From Sphingomonas abietis (GTDB lineage: Bacteria > Pseudomonadota > Alphaproteobacteria > Sphingomonadales > Sphingomonadaceae): a DNA stretch of 64,000 nucleotides. The notes below the pieces were generated by a model. It saw nothing but the letters and a program-made list of their open reading frames with translations. It was not told where the DNA came from and ran no database searches. A program made the position numbers and the translations under genes. Positions 46,473-55,380 of this stretch are shown piece by piece (within the stretch, counting starts at the first letter, position 1; each line of letters begins with the position of its first letter). The stretch covers positions 4,306,501-4,370,500 of the forward strand of contig NZ_CP115174.1 of the NCBI RefSeq assembly GCF_027625475.1, in the 5' to 3' direction.

Positions 46473-46661
46473 GCTTTCTCACACATAGTGCGAGAGGATC
46501 GAATTACCCGTTCCTGCGGCCGTTGCCGACCCGGTGTTGCCGTTCATAAAGCGCGGTGCGAGCGTCTGGATCGGACAGAAGCTGCCGGACGGCAAGCGCC
46601 CCAGCTGTAGCCGTATCCGATGCCACGCTATCATTCCGATAGCCGACCTACGGAGCAAGCG

Positions 46662-46790
46662 ATGTTGATCGAGGCCATCCTTGCATATCTCGGCGCGATC
46701 GGCGGTCCTGGTCGGGCAACATGGAAACTATGGCTCGGCATCGTGATCGTGGGACTGATCGTCTGCCTCGTTGTTGCGATGGTCCAGTGA
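46662..46790 (+). CDS. Putative 42-residue membrane peptide
   Basis: The frame encodes MLIEAILAYLGAIGGPGRAT, then WKLWLGIVIVGLIVCLVVAM, a clear single membrane helix. The purine-rich GGAGCAAGCG precedes the ATG. No homologue is recognised. Confidence 0.35.
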   Translation: MLIEAILAYLGAIGGPGRATWKLWLGIVIVGLIVCLVVAMVQ

Positions 46791-46971
46791 CGCCCACATG
46801 GCGTGCTTTCTATCGCCGTCCATCACGTGAGGAGCATAGCGTGGATCGTCGCGACACCATGACTACAAACTGGTCGGCTTGACTGTCCACCCCAACGCCC
46901 GGCACCACTATGCGTCTCTTCGCGTCTGGCACGTCTTGATCAATTCGCGTCAATCGGGCCATTTGGCAGCA

Positions 46972-47842
46972 ATGACCGATCTCCCCTCTGCGGATCCGCA
47001 GGACACAGGAACCAGCGTCTTCCGCCGCATGACCCGCGAACGGTTCGACGCGTTCGCGCTGTGGGGCTGGGATCCAGAGGTTCAAGAAGAGCTGGCAATC
47101 GGCTCCTGCTGGTCGACTTTTGACGAACGCATCCTTGTCTCTGTTCTCCACCACCGGAAAACCCGGCAGTTCTGGATAGCCGCGCTCGCTCGCGACGCCG
47201 AGGGTCGCTACCGCGGATTCACCCGTTCTGGCCCGCACCCGTCCGCGCGATTTGCCGAGGATATGCTGAGCGATGGGCGCAGCGAGTCCCTGGCGCAGAT
47301 GCGGCCGGATTTTTCAGAATTCCCGACGCTCCCTGACGGTGTAGACCTGTTCGCCCCCCTCGCCGACGAGGCGAAACTTCACCCCGCCTTCCGGGTGCTA
47401 CGCGAAATGCCCAACCAGTCTGGGGCTAGGGCGATGGTGGCCGAGATCGCACGCTGGGTGCCCGACCTGGATGGCAATCTAGTGCTGGACTTCCAGACCA
47501 CCGGCTACAGCGCCCGCACCTGGGAACTCTACCTCTTCGCGGCGATGCGCGCGCTCGGTTTCGAAGTCGCGCACAGTCATGCCGTGCCCGACCTGTGCCT
47601 CGACAAGGGCGGCACGCGCATCTTCATCGAGGCGGTGACCGCCAACGGCCCCGACCCGATGACCAGCGCCATGGCCTCGGGGGCGCCAGACGGGCCGCCT
47701 GAGGATTTCTGGCGCGTGGTCGAGGAGGAACTGCCGCTCAAGTTCGGCTCGCCGCTCTACAGCAAGATGAAAAAGCGCTATTGGGAGGCGCCGCACGTCG
47801 CAGGCCATCCCTTCGTTCTCGCCCTCGCCGATTTCCACGCGC
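46972..47842 (+). pseudogene. Putative PD-(D/E)xK-type nuclease, 5' part (interrupted by an IS3 element)
   Basis: The 290 codons before the IS encode MTDLPSADPQDTG, a helical N-terminus, and ELYLFAAMRALGFEVAHSH followed by PDLCLDKGGTRIFIEAVTA. The Glu...Asp...GluxVT spacing resembles the restriction-endonuclease-like fold, although the usual Lys is not present, so this is tentative. Removing the IS and one copy of its 3-bp target duplication joins FHA to PGSMVWSRTA in frame. The whole gene would encode about 490 residues. The ATG is preferred to an upstream TTG. The 3' part overlaps the following MBL gene. Confidence 0.65.
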
Positions 47843-47895
47843 TGAACCGCGCCGGGTTTGCCGGAGGCTCCAACTCCTGAGAAGGTGGAGCCTGT

Positions 47896-48222
47896 ATGAG
47901 CAAGACGACGAACAAATTTGCGCCTGAGGTCCGCGAGCGGGCGGTGCGGATGGTTGTCGATCACGAGCGCGATTATCCCTCTCGCTGGGCGGCGGTGGTT
48001 TCGATCGCGGGAAAGATCGGCTGCGTTCCGCAGACGCTTCATGAGTGGGTGAAGAAGGCCGAGGTCGACAGCGGCAAGCGGGCGGGCGTCCCGACAGAGG
48101 TTGCCGACAAGGTGAAGGCGTTGGAGCGCGAGGTCCGCGAACTGCGACAGGCCAACGAGATCCTGCGCAAGGCGTCAGCGTATTTTGCTCAGGCGGAGCT
48201 CGACCGCCCGTTCCGGCGATGA
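47896..48222 (+). CDS. IS3-family transposase OrfA
   Basis: The 108-residue protein has an HTH ([20 protein letters not shown]) and a C-terminal leucine-zipper-like coiled coil ([20 protein letters not shown]). It binds the IS ends. The stop overlaps the orfB start as ATGA and orfB is in the -1 frame, so an OrfAB fusion by programmed frameshift is possible. Confidence 0.93.
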   Translation: MSKTTNKFAPEVRERAVRMVVDHERDYPSRWAAVVSIAGKIGCVPQTLHEWVKKAEVDSGKRAGVPTEVADKVKALEREVRELRQANEILRKASAYFAQAELDRPFRR

Positions 48223-49124
48223 TCGCCTTCATTGACGATCACCGCGATGCCTATGGGGTCGAGCCGATCTGCCGCGTTCTGCCGATCGCCCCATCCACCT
48301 ATCACGAGCGCGTCGCGCAGCGACAGGATCCAACACGCCTATCGGCGCGGGCGCAGCGGGATGTCGCCCTGAAGCCGGAGATCGCGCGCGTGTTCGCCGA
48401 GAACTTCGCGGTCTACGGCGTGCGCAAGGTCTGGCGGCAGATGATGCGGGAAGGCTTTCCGGTCGCCCGCTGTACTGTCGCGCGGTTGATGCGAGAGATG
48501 GGCTTGGCAGGAGTGATCCGGGGCAAGCCGGTGCGCACGACCATCAGCGACAAAGCGGCGCCGTGCCCACTCGATCACGTCAACCGCCGGTTCTACGCGC
48601 CGGCGCCGAACATGCTGTGGGTGTCGGACTTCACCTATGTCGCGACCTGGGCGGGGTTCGTCTACGTCGCCTTCGTCATCGACACCTATGCCAGGCGGAT
48701 CGTCGGCTGGCGGGCCAGCAGGACGGCGCATGCCAGCTTCGTTCTCGATGCCTTGGAGCAGGCGCTTCATGATCGCCGGCCGGCTCATCGGGGCGGCCTC
48801 ATCCATCATAGCGACCGCGGGTCGCAATACGTGTCCATCAAGTACACCGAGCGCCTTGCCGAAGCCGGGATCGAGCCGTCGGTCGGCAGTGTCGGAGACA
48901 GCTACGACAACGCTTTGGCCGAGACGATCAACGGCCTCTACAAGGCCGAAGTGATCCATAGGCGTGGGCCGTGGCGCAGTTTCGAAGCCGTCGAATACGC
49001 CACGCTCGAATGGGTCGACTGGTTCAACCATCGTCGGCTGCTGGAGCCTATCGGCAACATCCCGCCTGCCGAAGCCGAAGATCAATATTATGCTGCCGCA
49101 GACACCATCGATATGGCAGCGTGA
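48219..49124 (+). CDS. IS3-family transposase OrfB
   Basis: The 301-residue integrase-core protein has the DDE residues in [24 protein letters not shown] and [15 protein letters not shown]. An HTH_21 region precedes them ([15 protein letters not shown]). The catalytic set is complete. It begins at the ATG overlapping the orfA stop. Confidence 0.94.
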   Translation: MIAFIDDHRDAYGVEPICRVLPIAPSTYHERVAQRQDPTRLSARAQRDVALKPEIARVFAENFAVYGVRKVWRQMMREGFPVARCTVARLMREMGLAGVIRGKPVRTTISDKAAPCPLDHVNRRFYAPAPNMLWVSDFTYVATWAGFVYVAFVIDTYARRIVGWRASRTAHASFVLDALEQALHDRRPAHRGGLIHHSDRGSQYVSIKYTERLAEAGIEPSVGSVGDSYDNALAETINGLYKAEVIHRRGPWRSFEAVEYATLEWVDWFNHRRLLEPIGNIPPAEAEDQYYAAADTIDMAA

Positions 49125-49163
49125 CTCACAACCCAACGCCTCCGGTAAACCCGGGGCGGTTCA

Positions 49164-49765
49164 CGCCGGGATCGATGGTGTGGTCGCGCACGGCGATCCC
49201 GATCTATCTCTACGGTGTCGGCGCCAGCGTCACCGTCGACGCCGAAGGCAAGCGCACCGCGGTCGAGAAGACGATTTCCGGGTGGCAAGCCGGGAGCAAG
49301 ACCGTTCTCACCCCCTTTTTCTGGCAACCCGACACCGAGCATGTCTCGGCGGTGCTGTTCTCGAATGCCGGCACGATCTCGAAATTCAATCGCATGGGCG
49401 TGCGCGCCGGCTTTGGCGACCGTTTCGTCAGCCTGTTGCGCAAAGGCGGCTTGAATGATCCTTCACCCGGTGCGCTCGACGCGATCGCCTTCGATCTCGA
49501 CGTCGAAAACCCGGAATATGAAGAAGGCTGGCCGGACGAGCTCGAAATGTATCACAACCCCAATGCCCTGCTGCCGATCGACGAGGCGCTCTTCCCAGGA
49601 ATAACGCATTTCCACATCGAGGAGGGCGAAGCCATCTGGCGCGGGCCGTCGCCGCGCGTCCTTTTCTCCTCGACGACGTCGATCGATTTCATCAGCCGAA
49701 AGATCCGTGCGGAGATGAAGGCGGCGGACAAGCCGAACATGCTTCTGGGACGCGACGGCCGATGA
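49164..49765 (+). pseudogene. Putative nuclease gene, 3' part after the IS3 element
   Basis: This fragment continues PGSMVWSRTAIPIYLYGVG and includes VSAVLFSNAGTISKFNRMG, LDVENPEYEEGWPDELEM and the end KPNMLLGRDGR. It has no start of its own. Its stop overlaps the ATG of the next gene as ATGA, so the intact gene was translationally coupled to the MBL protein. IS insertion probably reduces that gene's translation too. Confidence 0.65.
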
Positions 49766-51357
49766 CACAGCCCCCTATCCCGCTTCGCCTTCGCGGCCTC
49801 GTACGCACCGGCCCGGTCCGGATCGGCCCGCGAGCCCGCAGGCTGATCCTAGCGATGATCGACGCCGGACTGAAGGATCAGCAGATCCACGCCTTTTTTA
49901 GTCAGCCCGGCCGTGACTTCAATCACAACCGGATTTCCGCGCTTCGCAACGGCGATCGCAGCCAGATGCCGGCACCCGCGAGCGCTGCCGAATTGCAGGA
50001 TTTTCTCGATCATTGGGCCGCGCCGTCGGGCCTCCCCCGTCGCTGGTTCATCGACCATCGGGACGCGATCGACCCGAACTGGTGGAGCGTCACCTACCGC
50101 TTCCATCCGGTCGGCCAGGGCATGCTCCATTCTGGTGAACTGCGCCATGGTCGCCGCCGCCAATTCACCTGGATCTATGATTGTGGGAGCGTCACCTCCG
50201 AAAAGCTTGTCGAAAGCGAACTCGACGACCTCTGGAAGGCGCGTAATGTGCCGGTGGACACCAGGCCGCCACTCGATTTTGTCGCGCTCTCGCATTTCGA
50301 CAGCGACCACGTGTCGGGCATCGTCCATCTGCTCGGGCTGTTCGACGTTAAGATGATCCTGTTGCCGTTCATGCCGCTCTGGCAACGGATCTGGATCGCA
50401 GCATCCGCCGACGATCTCGACGCCGATTTTCTCCAGTTCCTGATCGACCCGGCCGGCTATCTAATCGAAGCGTCCGGAGGGGCGACGCGGATCGTATTCG
50501 TTCCACCCAGCGACGGCGATCCTCCGCCCGCGCCCGAGGATGGTCTTCCCGAGGAAGGGCCGGAGGAAGGGCCGCGCGGCGCGATCGACGATCGGCCGAT
50601 GAAATTGCGGCTGGAAACCGAGCACGCGCCCGACATTGTCGAGGGCGAGATCCCCGGCGTTACGGGCCAGCGCCTCTCGGAGGCCGAGTTCCTGAAGGCG
50701 GAGTCGGTACTCGATATCGACGGGTTGTGGGAGTTCGTGCCCTATAACGACGCTCGGCAGGCCAGGAAATGTCCGGCTGATTTTCCAGCCCGCGTCGACC
50801 CTCTGATCGCGGCGTTGCTTGCCGCGAAAAAGGAGGTAGATCGGGAGACGGCGTTCGCTGATCTGAAGGCGCTATATGACACGACCTTCCGGGGTGACGC
50901 CTATAACCGGAATATCATCTCACTCTTCCTATATGGTGGCCCCGTCCCAACACCGGCGGACGCGGATTTCGAAACCGGGCACACTTGGCCAGGGTATCCG
51001 TACTGGTATTATGCTCCAGATCTCACACGGCTTTCCCCGGAGCATTTCTCGATGCTGTTCACCGGCGATGGTTCGCTGAACTCGAAGCCGCGTCGGACGG
51101 CCTTTTCTGACTTCTTTCGGCCCTATGGCCGGCTGGACAAGACGTCCGTGTTTCAGGTTATGCACCTCGGCGCGAAGGGAAATTCCTCGCCCGAGGTCGC
51201 CGCCCTGGTCGAACCGCGCGCCAGCATCTTCTGTTCCGATCCCAGCAAGGGTGAGAAACATCCCGATGCCGAGGTTCTGCGCCAATTCTGGTCCTATAAC
51301 TGCATTCAGGTCGATGATGCGCTTGGCTGGATGATGACGGGCATTTTCGAGTTTTAG
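49762..51357 (+). CDS. MBL-fold hydrolase C with an N-terminal helical domain
   Basis: The 531-residue protein starts with a ~70-residue helical, possibly HTH-like part (RRLILAMIDAGLKDQQIHAF, NRISALRNGD). A large ComEC-type MBL domain follows: WIYDCGSVTSEKL, LSHFDSDHVSGIVHL (His178, Asp180, Asp182, His183), SMLFTGDGSL and VMHLGAKGNSS. A low-complexity acidic insert (PEDGLPEEGPEEGP) sits in the middle. It is cytosolic. The ATG overlaps the end of the broken nuclease-like gene. It is the third MBL protein of the island and is not a copy of the other two. Confidence 0.82.
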   Translation: MTQPPIPLRLRGLVRTGPVRIGPRARRLILAMIDAGLKDQQIHAFFSQPGRDFNHNRISALRNGDRSQMPAPASAAELQDFLDHWAAPSGLPRRWFIDHRDAIDPNWWSVTYRFHPVGQGMLHSGELRHGRRRQFTWIYDCGSVTSEKLVESELDDLWKARNVPVDTRPPLDFVALSHFDSDHVSGIVHLLGLFDVKMILLPFMPLWQRIWIAASADDLDADFLQFLIDPAGYLIEASGGATRIVFVPPSDGDPPPAPEDGLPEEGPEEGPRGAIDDRPMKLRLETEHAPDIVEGEIPGVTGQRLSEAEFLKAESVLDIDGLWEFVPYNDARQARKCPADFPARVDPLIAALLAAKKEVDRETAFADLKALYDTTFRGDAYNRNIISLFLYGGPVPTPADADFETGHTWPGYPYWYYAPDLTRLSPEHFSMLFTGDGSLNSKPRRTAFSDFFRPYGRLDKTSVFQVMHLGAKGNSSPEVAALVEPRASIFCSDPSKGEKHPDAEVLRQFWSYNCIQVDDALGWMMTGIFEF

Positions 51358-51591
51358 AGGGACTCCTGCGGGCCTGACGATGGCGGTGGGATGCCCCGGC
51401 AAAGGCTTGGCGATAAGCGTGATGGAGAGGGGGTCCGGGCATCTCCCGGCTGCACCGGGACCGCGCGCTATTCCGCTTCACTCCACCGAGCCCTTGGCGG
51501 GTCTCGGTAGGGTGCGCATAGTTGAGGCCGCAATCAAAAACTGGCAGCAATCTACGCTAACGGGCACTCGCTATGACCGCGCTTTGGGTAA

Positions 51592-51960
51592 CTATTCTTC
51601 TCGAAATCGGCGCCGAGCTTGAATCACGAAGGCGTCGCCGATCTCGGTCGCGGTCTGGAGAAGCGCGACCTGCAAGGCTCGAAGCCTCACACCGGGAATG
51701 AGCTGGTCCCTCTCCGCCAAGCGGAGGATCGTGGCGATCACCGCATCGGAATGTCTGGCTAGCAGTATGAGATGCCACCCGTCTGGGCCGTGGGTGCCGC
51801 TTAGCCAGTTCTTGGCGCTCCGCTCGCTGGCGCCCGCCCAGGCCATGACCGTCTTAATGGCCTTGTGGCTGTCGCCGAGCTCGCTCCGCAGTGCCTCGCC
51901 GATCTCTTGGGCAAACCTGTCTGGCGGCGTGCGGCGGATGTTGCCCGTTTTCGGTAACAT
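51592..51960 (-). CDS. Small conserved protein next to the serine recombinase
   Basis: From ATG 51960 the 122-residue protein reads MLPKTGNIRRTPPDRFAQEI, then SHKAIKTVMAWAGASERSAKNW, an HTH-like segment. It continues LSGTHGPDGWHLILLARHSD. I recognise this type as a frequent neighbour of recombinases in alphaproteobacterial mobile elements; function unknown. It diverges from the recombinase with about 70 bases between starts, so it may regulate it. Confidence 0.6.
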   Translation of the reverse strand: MLPKTGNIRRTPPDRFAQEIGEALRSELGDSHKAIKTVMAWAGASERSAKNWLSGTHGPDGWHLILLARHSDAVIATILRLAERDQLIPGVRLRALQVALLQTATEIGDAFVIQARRRFREE

Positions 51961-52032
51961 CTTGCCCGTCCTTCCGGCGTAAGCAGCGGAGAAGAACAGA
52001 CCCACCCGCGTCCCTTACGTCCGGAAGCTGTT

Positions 52033-53595
52033 ATGGTCATCGATTGGAACAGTTCTGCGACAGGCGACGGCAAGCTGCTGCGTGCGGCCGAATACGTCCG
52101 CATGTCGACCGACCATCAGGAGTTCTCGACCGACAACCAGTCCACGGCGATCAGGACGTTCGCCGCAGCCCGCAGCTACGAGATCGTCCGCACCTACGCC
52201 GACGATGGCAAGAGCGGGCTGCGGATCGACGGGCGCGATGCCTTCAAGCGGCTGATCGAGGACGTCGAGAGCGGTCGGGCGGACTTCAGCGCCGTCATCG
52301 TCTACGACATCAGCCGCTGGGGCCGCTTCCAGGATCCGGACGAGGCGGCCATGTATGAACTGCGCTGCCGTCGCGCCGGCGTCGCCGTCCTCTACTGCGC
52401 CGACCAGATCGAGAACGACGGCAGCATCGGGTCGTCGATCGTGAAGTCGGTCAAGCGCGTGATGGCGGGCGTCTACAGCCACGACCTCTCGGTCAAGGTC
52501 TTCGCGGGCCAGGCAAACCTGATCCGGCGAGGATACCGGCAAGGCGGCGCGCCCGGCTTCGGACTGCGGCGGATGCGCGTCGACCAGGCCGGCGAGCGGA
52601 AGGGCCTGCTAGAGCGCGGTGAGCACAAGAGCATTGCCACGGACAGGGTGATCCTCGTTCCAGGGCCGGAGGAGGAGGTCGCGATCGTCCGCGAGATGTA
52701 TCGGATGTTCGTCGACGATGGGCGAGTGGAGCGCGAGATCGCCGAGACGCTCAACGCCCGGGGCGTCGCCACCGATCTCGGCCGGCCATGGACGCGGGGC
52801 ACCGTGCACCAAGTGCTCATCAACGAGAAGTATGTCGGGCACAACGTATGGGCGCGCACCTCCTTCAAGCTCAAGCGCGAGCACGTCCGCAACGATCCGG
52901 AGCAGTGGGTGCGCGCGGAGGACACCTTTGCGGCGATCATCGACCGGGAGACGTTCGACCGCGCCCGCGCCATCATTGAGGCGAGGTCGGAACGGCTCAG
53001 CGACGACGCCATGCTCGATCTGCTCAGGTCGATACTTGAGGGGCATGGCGAGCTGTCAGGTCTCATCATCGACGAGGCCGAGGGCTGTCCGTCGAGCAGC
53101 GCTTACCGGACGCGGTTCGGCGGCCTTCTGCGAGCGTATGCGCTGGTCGGCTTCTCACCCGACCGCAGCTACCGCTATCTCGAGATCAACCGGAAGCTGC
53201 GTGCGCTTCACCCGACTGTGGTCGCGGAGATCGTCGCCGGTGTGCTCGATGCAGGCGGTCGGGTGACGGGCGACGCCGAGACGGATCTGCTGAACGTGAA
53301 CGGCGAGATCGCGGTGTCGGTGGTGGTCATGCGATCGATCTTCACGTCGGCGGGGTCGACGCGCTGGAAGCTGCGCCTCGACACGGCCCTCGATCCAGAT
53401 CTCACCATCGCGGTCCGCATGGACGCGCACAACGACCGTCCGATGGATTTCTATCTGCTGCCCCGACTGGACATGAGGGAGGCCACATTGAGGCTCTGCG
53501 AACACAACGGGCTGTCGCTCGACGCCTACCGCTTCGACACGCTCGAGCGGTTTTACAGCATGACGGCGCGCGCGCCGCTGCCGAGGGCCGCCTGA
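52033..53595 (+). CDS. Large serine recombinase
   Basis: The 520-residue protein has an N-terminal resolvase domain with nucleophile Ser25 in YVRMSTDHQEFS, plus GKSGLRIDGRDAF and VYDISRWGRF. A recombinase domain follows (GGAPGFGLRRM, INEKYVGHNVWAR). Serine recombinases of this kind mediate integration and excision of genomic islands. Its stop shares one base with the first ParB-like gene start. Confidence 0.88.
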   Translation: MVIDWNSSATGDGKLLRAAEYVRMSTDHQEFSTDNQSTAIRTFAAARSYEIVRTYADDGKSGLRIDGRDAFKRLIEDVESGRADFSAVIVYDISRWGRFQDPDEAAMYELRCRRAGVAVLYCADQIENDGSIGSSIVKSVKRVMAGVYSHDLSVKVFAGQANLIRRGYRQGGAPGFGLRRMRVDQAGERKGLLERGEHKSIATDRVILVPGPEEEVAIVREMYRMFVDDGRVEREIAETLNARGVATDLGRPWTRGTVHQVLINEKYVGHNVWARTSFKLKREHVRNDPEQWVRAEDTFAAIIDRETFDRARAIIEARSERLSDDAMLDLLRSILEGHGELSGLIIDEAEGCPSSSAYRTRFGGLLRAYALVGFSPDRSYRYLEINRKLRALHPTVVAEIVAGVLDAGGRVTGDAETDLLNVNGEIAVSVVVMRSIFTSAGSTRWKLRLDTALDPDLTIAVRMDAHNDRPMDFYLLPRLDMREATLRLCEHNGLSLDAYRFDTLERFYSMTARAPLPRAA

Positions 53596-54485
53596 TGTCG
53601 GCGCGTCCGGCCCAGCGCGTTGAGATGATCCCGGTGGATCGGATCCACGTTCTCAATCCGCGCGTGCGAAACCCCAAGGCTTTCCGCGACATGGTGGACA
53701 GCATCGCCCAGCTCGGGCTGAAGCGGCCGATCACGGTGACTCGGCGGGTCGAGGCGGACGGCCCCTTCTACGACCTGGTCTGCGGACAGGGCAGGCTCGA
53801 GGCGTTTCGCGAACTCGGCGAGATGGAGATTCCGGCGCTAGTCGTGTCGGCCGACATTGAGGATTGCCTTGTCGCGAGCCTCGTCGAGAACTGCGCGAGA
53901 CGCCAGCACAGGGCGATAGACCTCCTTCAGGACATTGCCGGCATGAGGAAGCGCGGGCACGCGGTTTCAGACATAGCACGCCAGACGGGCCTCTCCGGTG
54001 AATTCGTCAACGGAGCCATCCGGCTCCTCGACAAGGGTGAGCAGCGGCTGCTGCAATCCGTCGAGGCTGGGCTGATGCCGATATCAGTGGCAATGGAGAT
54101 CGCGGAGGCGGACGAGCCCGGCGTTCAGCTCGCCTTGCAACACGCCTACGAGAACAACCTTCTGCGTGGCCGGAAGCTGATGGCCGCGAAGCGTCTGGTC
54201 GAGCAGCGGAAGCTGCGTGGCAAGCATGTGCGGTCCTGGCGCGAGAACCGGAAGACGATGTCATCAGCGTCCCTGCTGAGCGCCTATCAGGAGGAAACCG
54301 ACCGCAAGCGTCTCCTGGTGCGCAGGGCGGAGGCCACGAGGAGCAGGATCACCTTCGTCACCGAGGCGCTGGGCAGGCTGATGGTCGATCGCGCGATGAT
54401 CGAGATCCTTGAGAGCGAAGGTCTCGGCGACATGCCGATTGAGCTTCGCGACCGCCTTGTCCGGAGGCAGGGCTTGCCGTCATGA
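53595..54485 (+). CDS. ParB-like nuclease/partition-domain protein 1
   Basis: The 296-residue protein has a ParB N-terminal domain: VDRIHVLNPRVRNPKAFRDM, DLVCGQGRLEAFRELGE and ASLVENCARRQHRAIDLLQD. An HTH follows (VSDIARQTGLSGEFVNGAIR), with a RepB-like helical C-terminus. It is tied by a one-base overlap to the recombinase and by ATGA to the second ParB-like gene. No ParA ATPase is present, so ordinary partition is unlikely; accessory DNA binding for recombination is a plausible role. Confidence 0.82.
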   Translation: MSARPAQRVEMIPVDRIHVLNPRVRNPKAFRDMVDSIAQLGLKRPITVTRRVEADGPFYDLVCGQGRLEAFRELGEMEIPALVVSADIEDCLVASLVENCARRQHRAIDLLQDIAGMRKRGHAVSDIARQTGLSGEFVNGAIRLLDKGEQRLLQSVEAGLMPISVAMEIAEADEPGVQLALQHAYENNLLRGRKLMAAKRLVEQRKLRGKHVRSWRENRKTMSSASLLSAYQEETDRKRLLVRRAEATRSRITFVTEALGRLMVDRAMIEILESEGLGDMPIELRDRLVRRQGLPS

Positions 54486-55369
54486 CAGGGAAAGGCCGAG
54501 CGGTCCGGATGGCCTTCGAGCGGGCCAGCATCCGCATTCGCGTCGAGGATATCGGGTTGCTCCGCGACGTCTCTGCTGCCGTCCGCAAGACGGTCAAGTA
54601 TGGCCAGATCGCCGCCTCGATCGCGGAGGTCGGCCTGATAGAGCCTCCCGTGGTCGCCCGCGATGCCAAAGATCCGGAGAGGTATCACCTGCTTGACGGG
54701 TATCTGCGGATCGACATTTTGAAGGCTCGAGGCGAGCTGGAGGTGGTGTGCCTCGTTGCCCTCGACGACGAGGGCTTCACCTACAACAAGCGAATCAGTC
54801 GGCTGGCTACCATTCAGGAGCACGCCATGATCCTGAACGCCGTCAAGAAAGGGTTATCGGAGGAGCGGCTCGCTCGGGCACTAAACGTCAACATCGACAG
54901 CATCCGCCACAAACGCACGCTAACGCAGGGGATCTGCGCGGAGGCGATCGACCTTTTGAAGGACAAGCACGTCCCCATCGCGACGTTCGCCGAGTTGAAA
55001 CGGCTCAAGCCGCTGCGCCAGATCCAGGCTGCGTCGGACATGAACGCGATGAACAAGTACTCGATCTCCTATGCGAAATCGATCGTGGCGGCGACGCCGG
55101 AGGAGCTTCTCGCGGAACCGCGACGGAAGCCTTCGCGAGGTCTAACCGAGGACCAGTTGGCGCTGATGGAACGGGAGTCTGCTACGCTCGACCGGGAATT
55201 CCGGATCATCGAGAAGGACTATGGTAGCGATCATCTCGTTCTGACGCTGGCCGTGGGCTACGTCCGCAGCTTGCTCGGTAACGCGCGTGCGATCCGGTAT
55301 CTGGCCCAATATCATCCGATGATCTTGGCCGAATTCCAGAAGATTACAGAGTTTCAGGCAGCAGCCTAG
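54482..55369 (+). CDS. ParB-like/RepB C-terminal-type protein 2
   Basis: The 295-residue protein is ParB-like: SIAEVGLIEPPVVARDAKD, HLLDGYLRIDILKARG, and an HTH-type segment (LSEERLARALNVNIDSIRHK). Its C-terminal half matches the plasmid-partition RepB C-terminal type. It pairs with the previous protein by overlap but is divergent from it. It ends 11 bases before the IS256 element. Confidence 0.8.
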   Translation: MTGKGRAVRMAFERASIRIRVEDIGLLRDVSAAVRKTVKYGQIAASIAEVGLIEPPVVARDAKDPERYHLLDGYLRIDILKARGELEVVCLVALDDEGFTYNKRISRLATIQEHAMILNAVKKGLSEERLARALNVNIDSIRHKRTLTQGICAEAIDLLKDKHVPIATFAELKRLKPLRQIQAASDMNAMNKYSISYAKSIVAATPEELLAEPRRKPSRGLTEDQLALMERESATLDREFRIIEKDYGSDHLVLTLAVGYVRSLLGNARAIRYLAQYHPMILAEFQKITEFQAAA

Positions 55370-55380
55370 ATTGCCGACGA

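Larger units (their letters stand above)
47843..49163. mobile_element. Complete IS3-family insertion sequence (1321 bp)
   Basis: The ends are 26-bp inverted repeats (47843-47868 and 49138-49163) matching at 24 positions. They begin TGAACCGC and carry the terminal TG...CA of IS3-family elements. A CGC target duplication flanks them (47840-47842 and 49164-49166). Inside are overlapping orfA and orfB with an intact DDE set, so the element looks recent and potentially active. Confidence 0.92.

Noticed and set aside
48045..48218. Upstream extension of the IS3 OrfB frame
   Set aside because: This part is in another frame of orfA; OrfB starts at the ATG overlapping the orfA stop or is made by frameshift.
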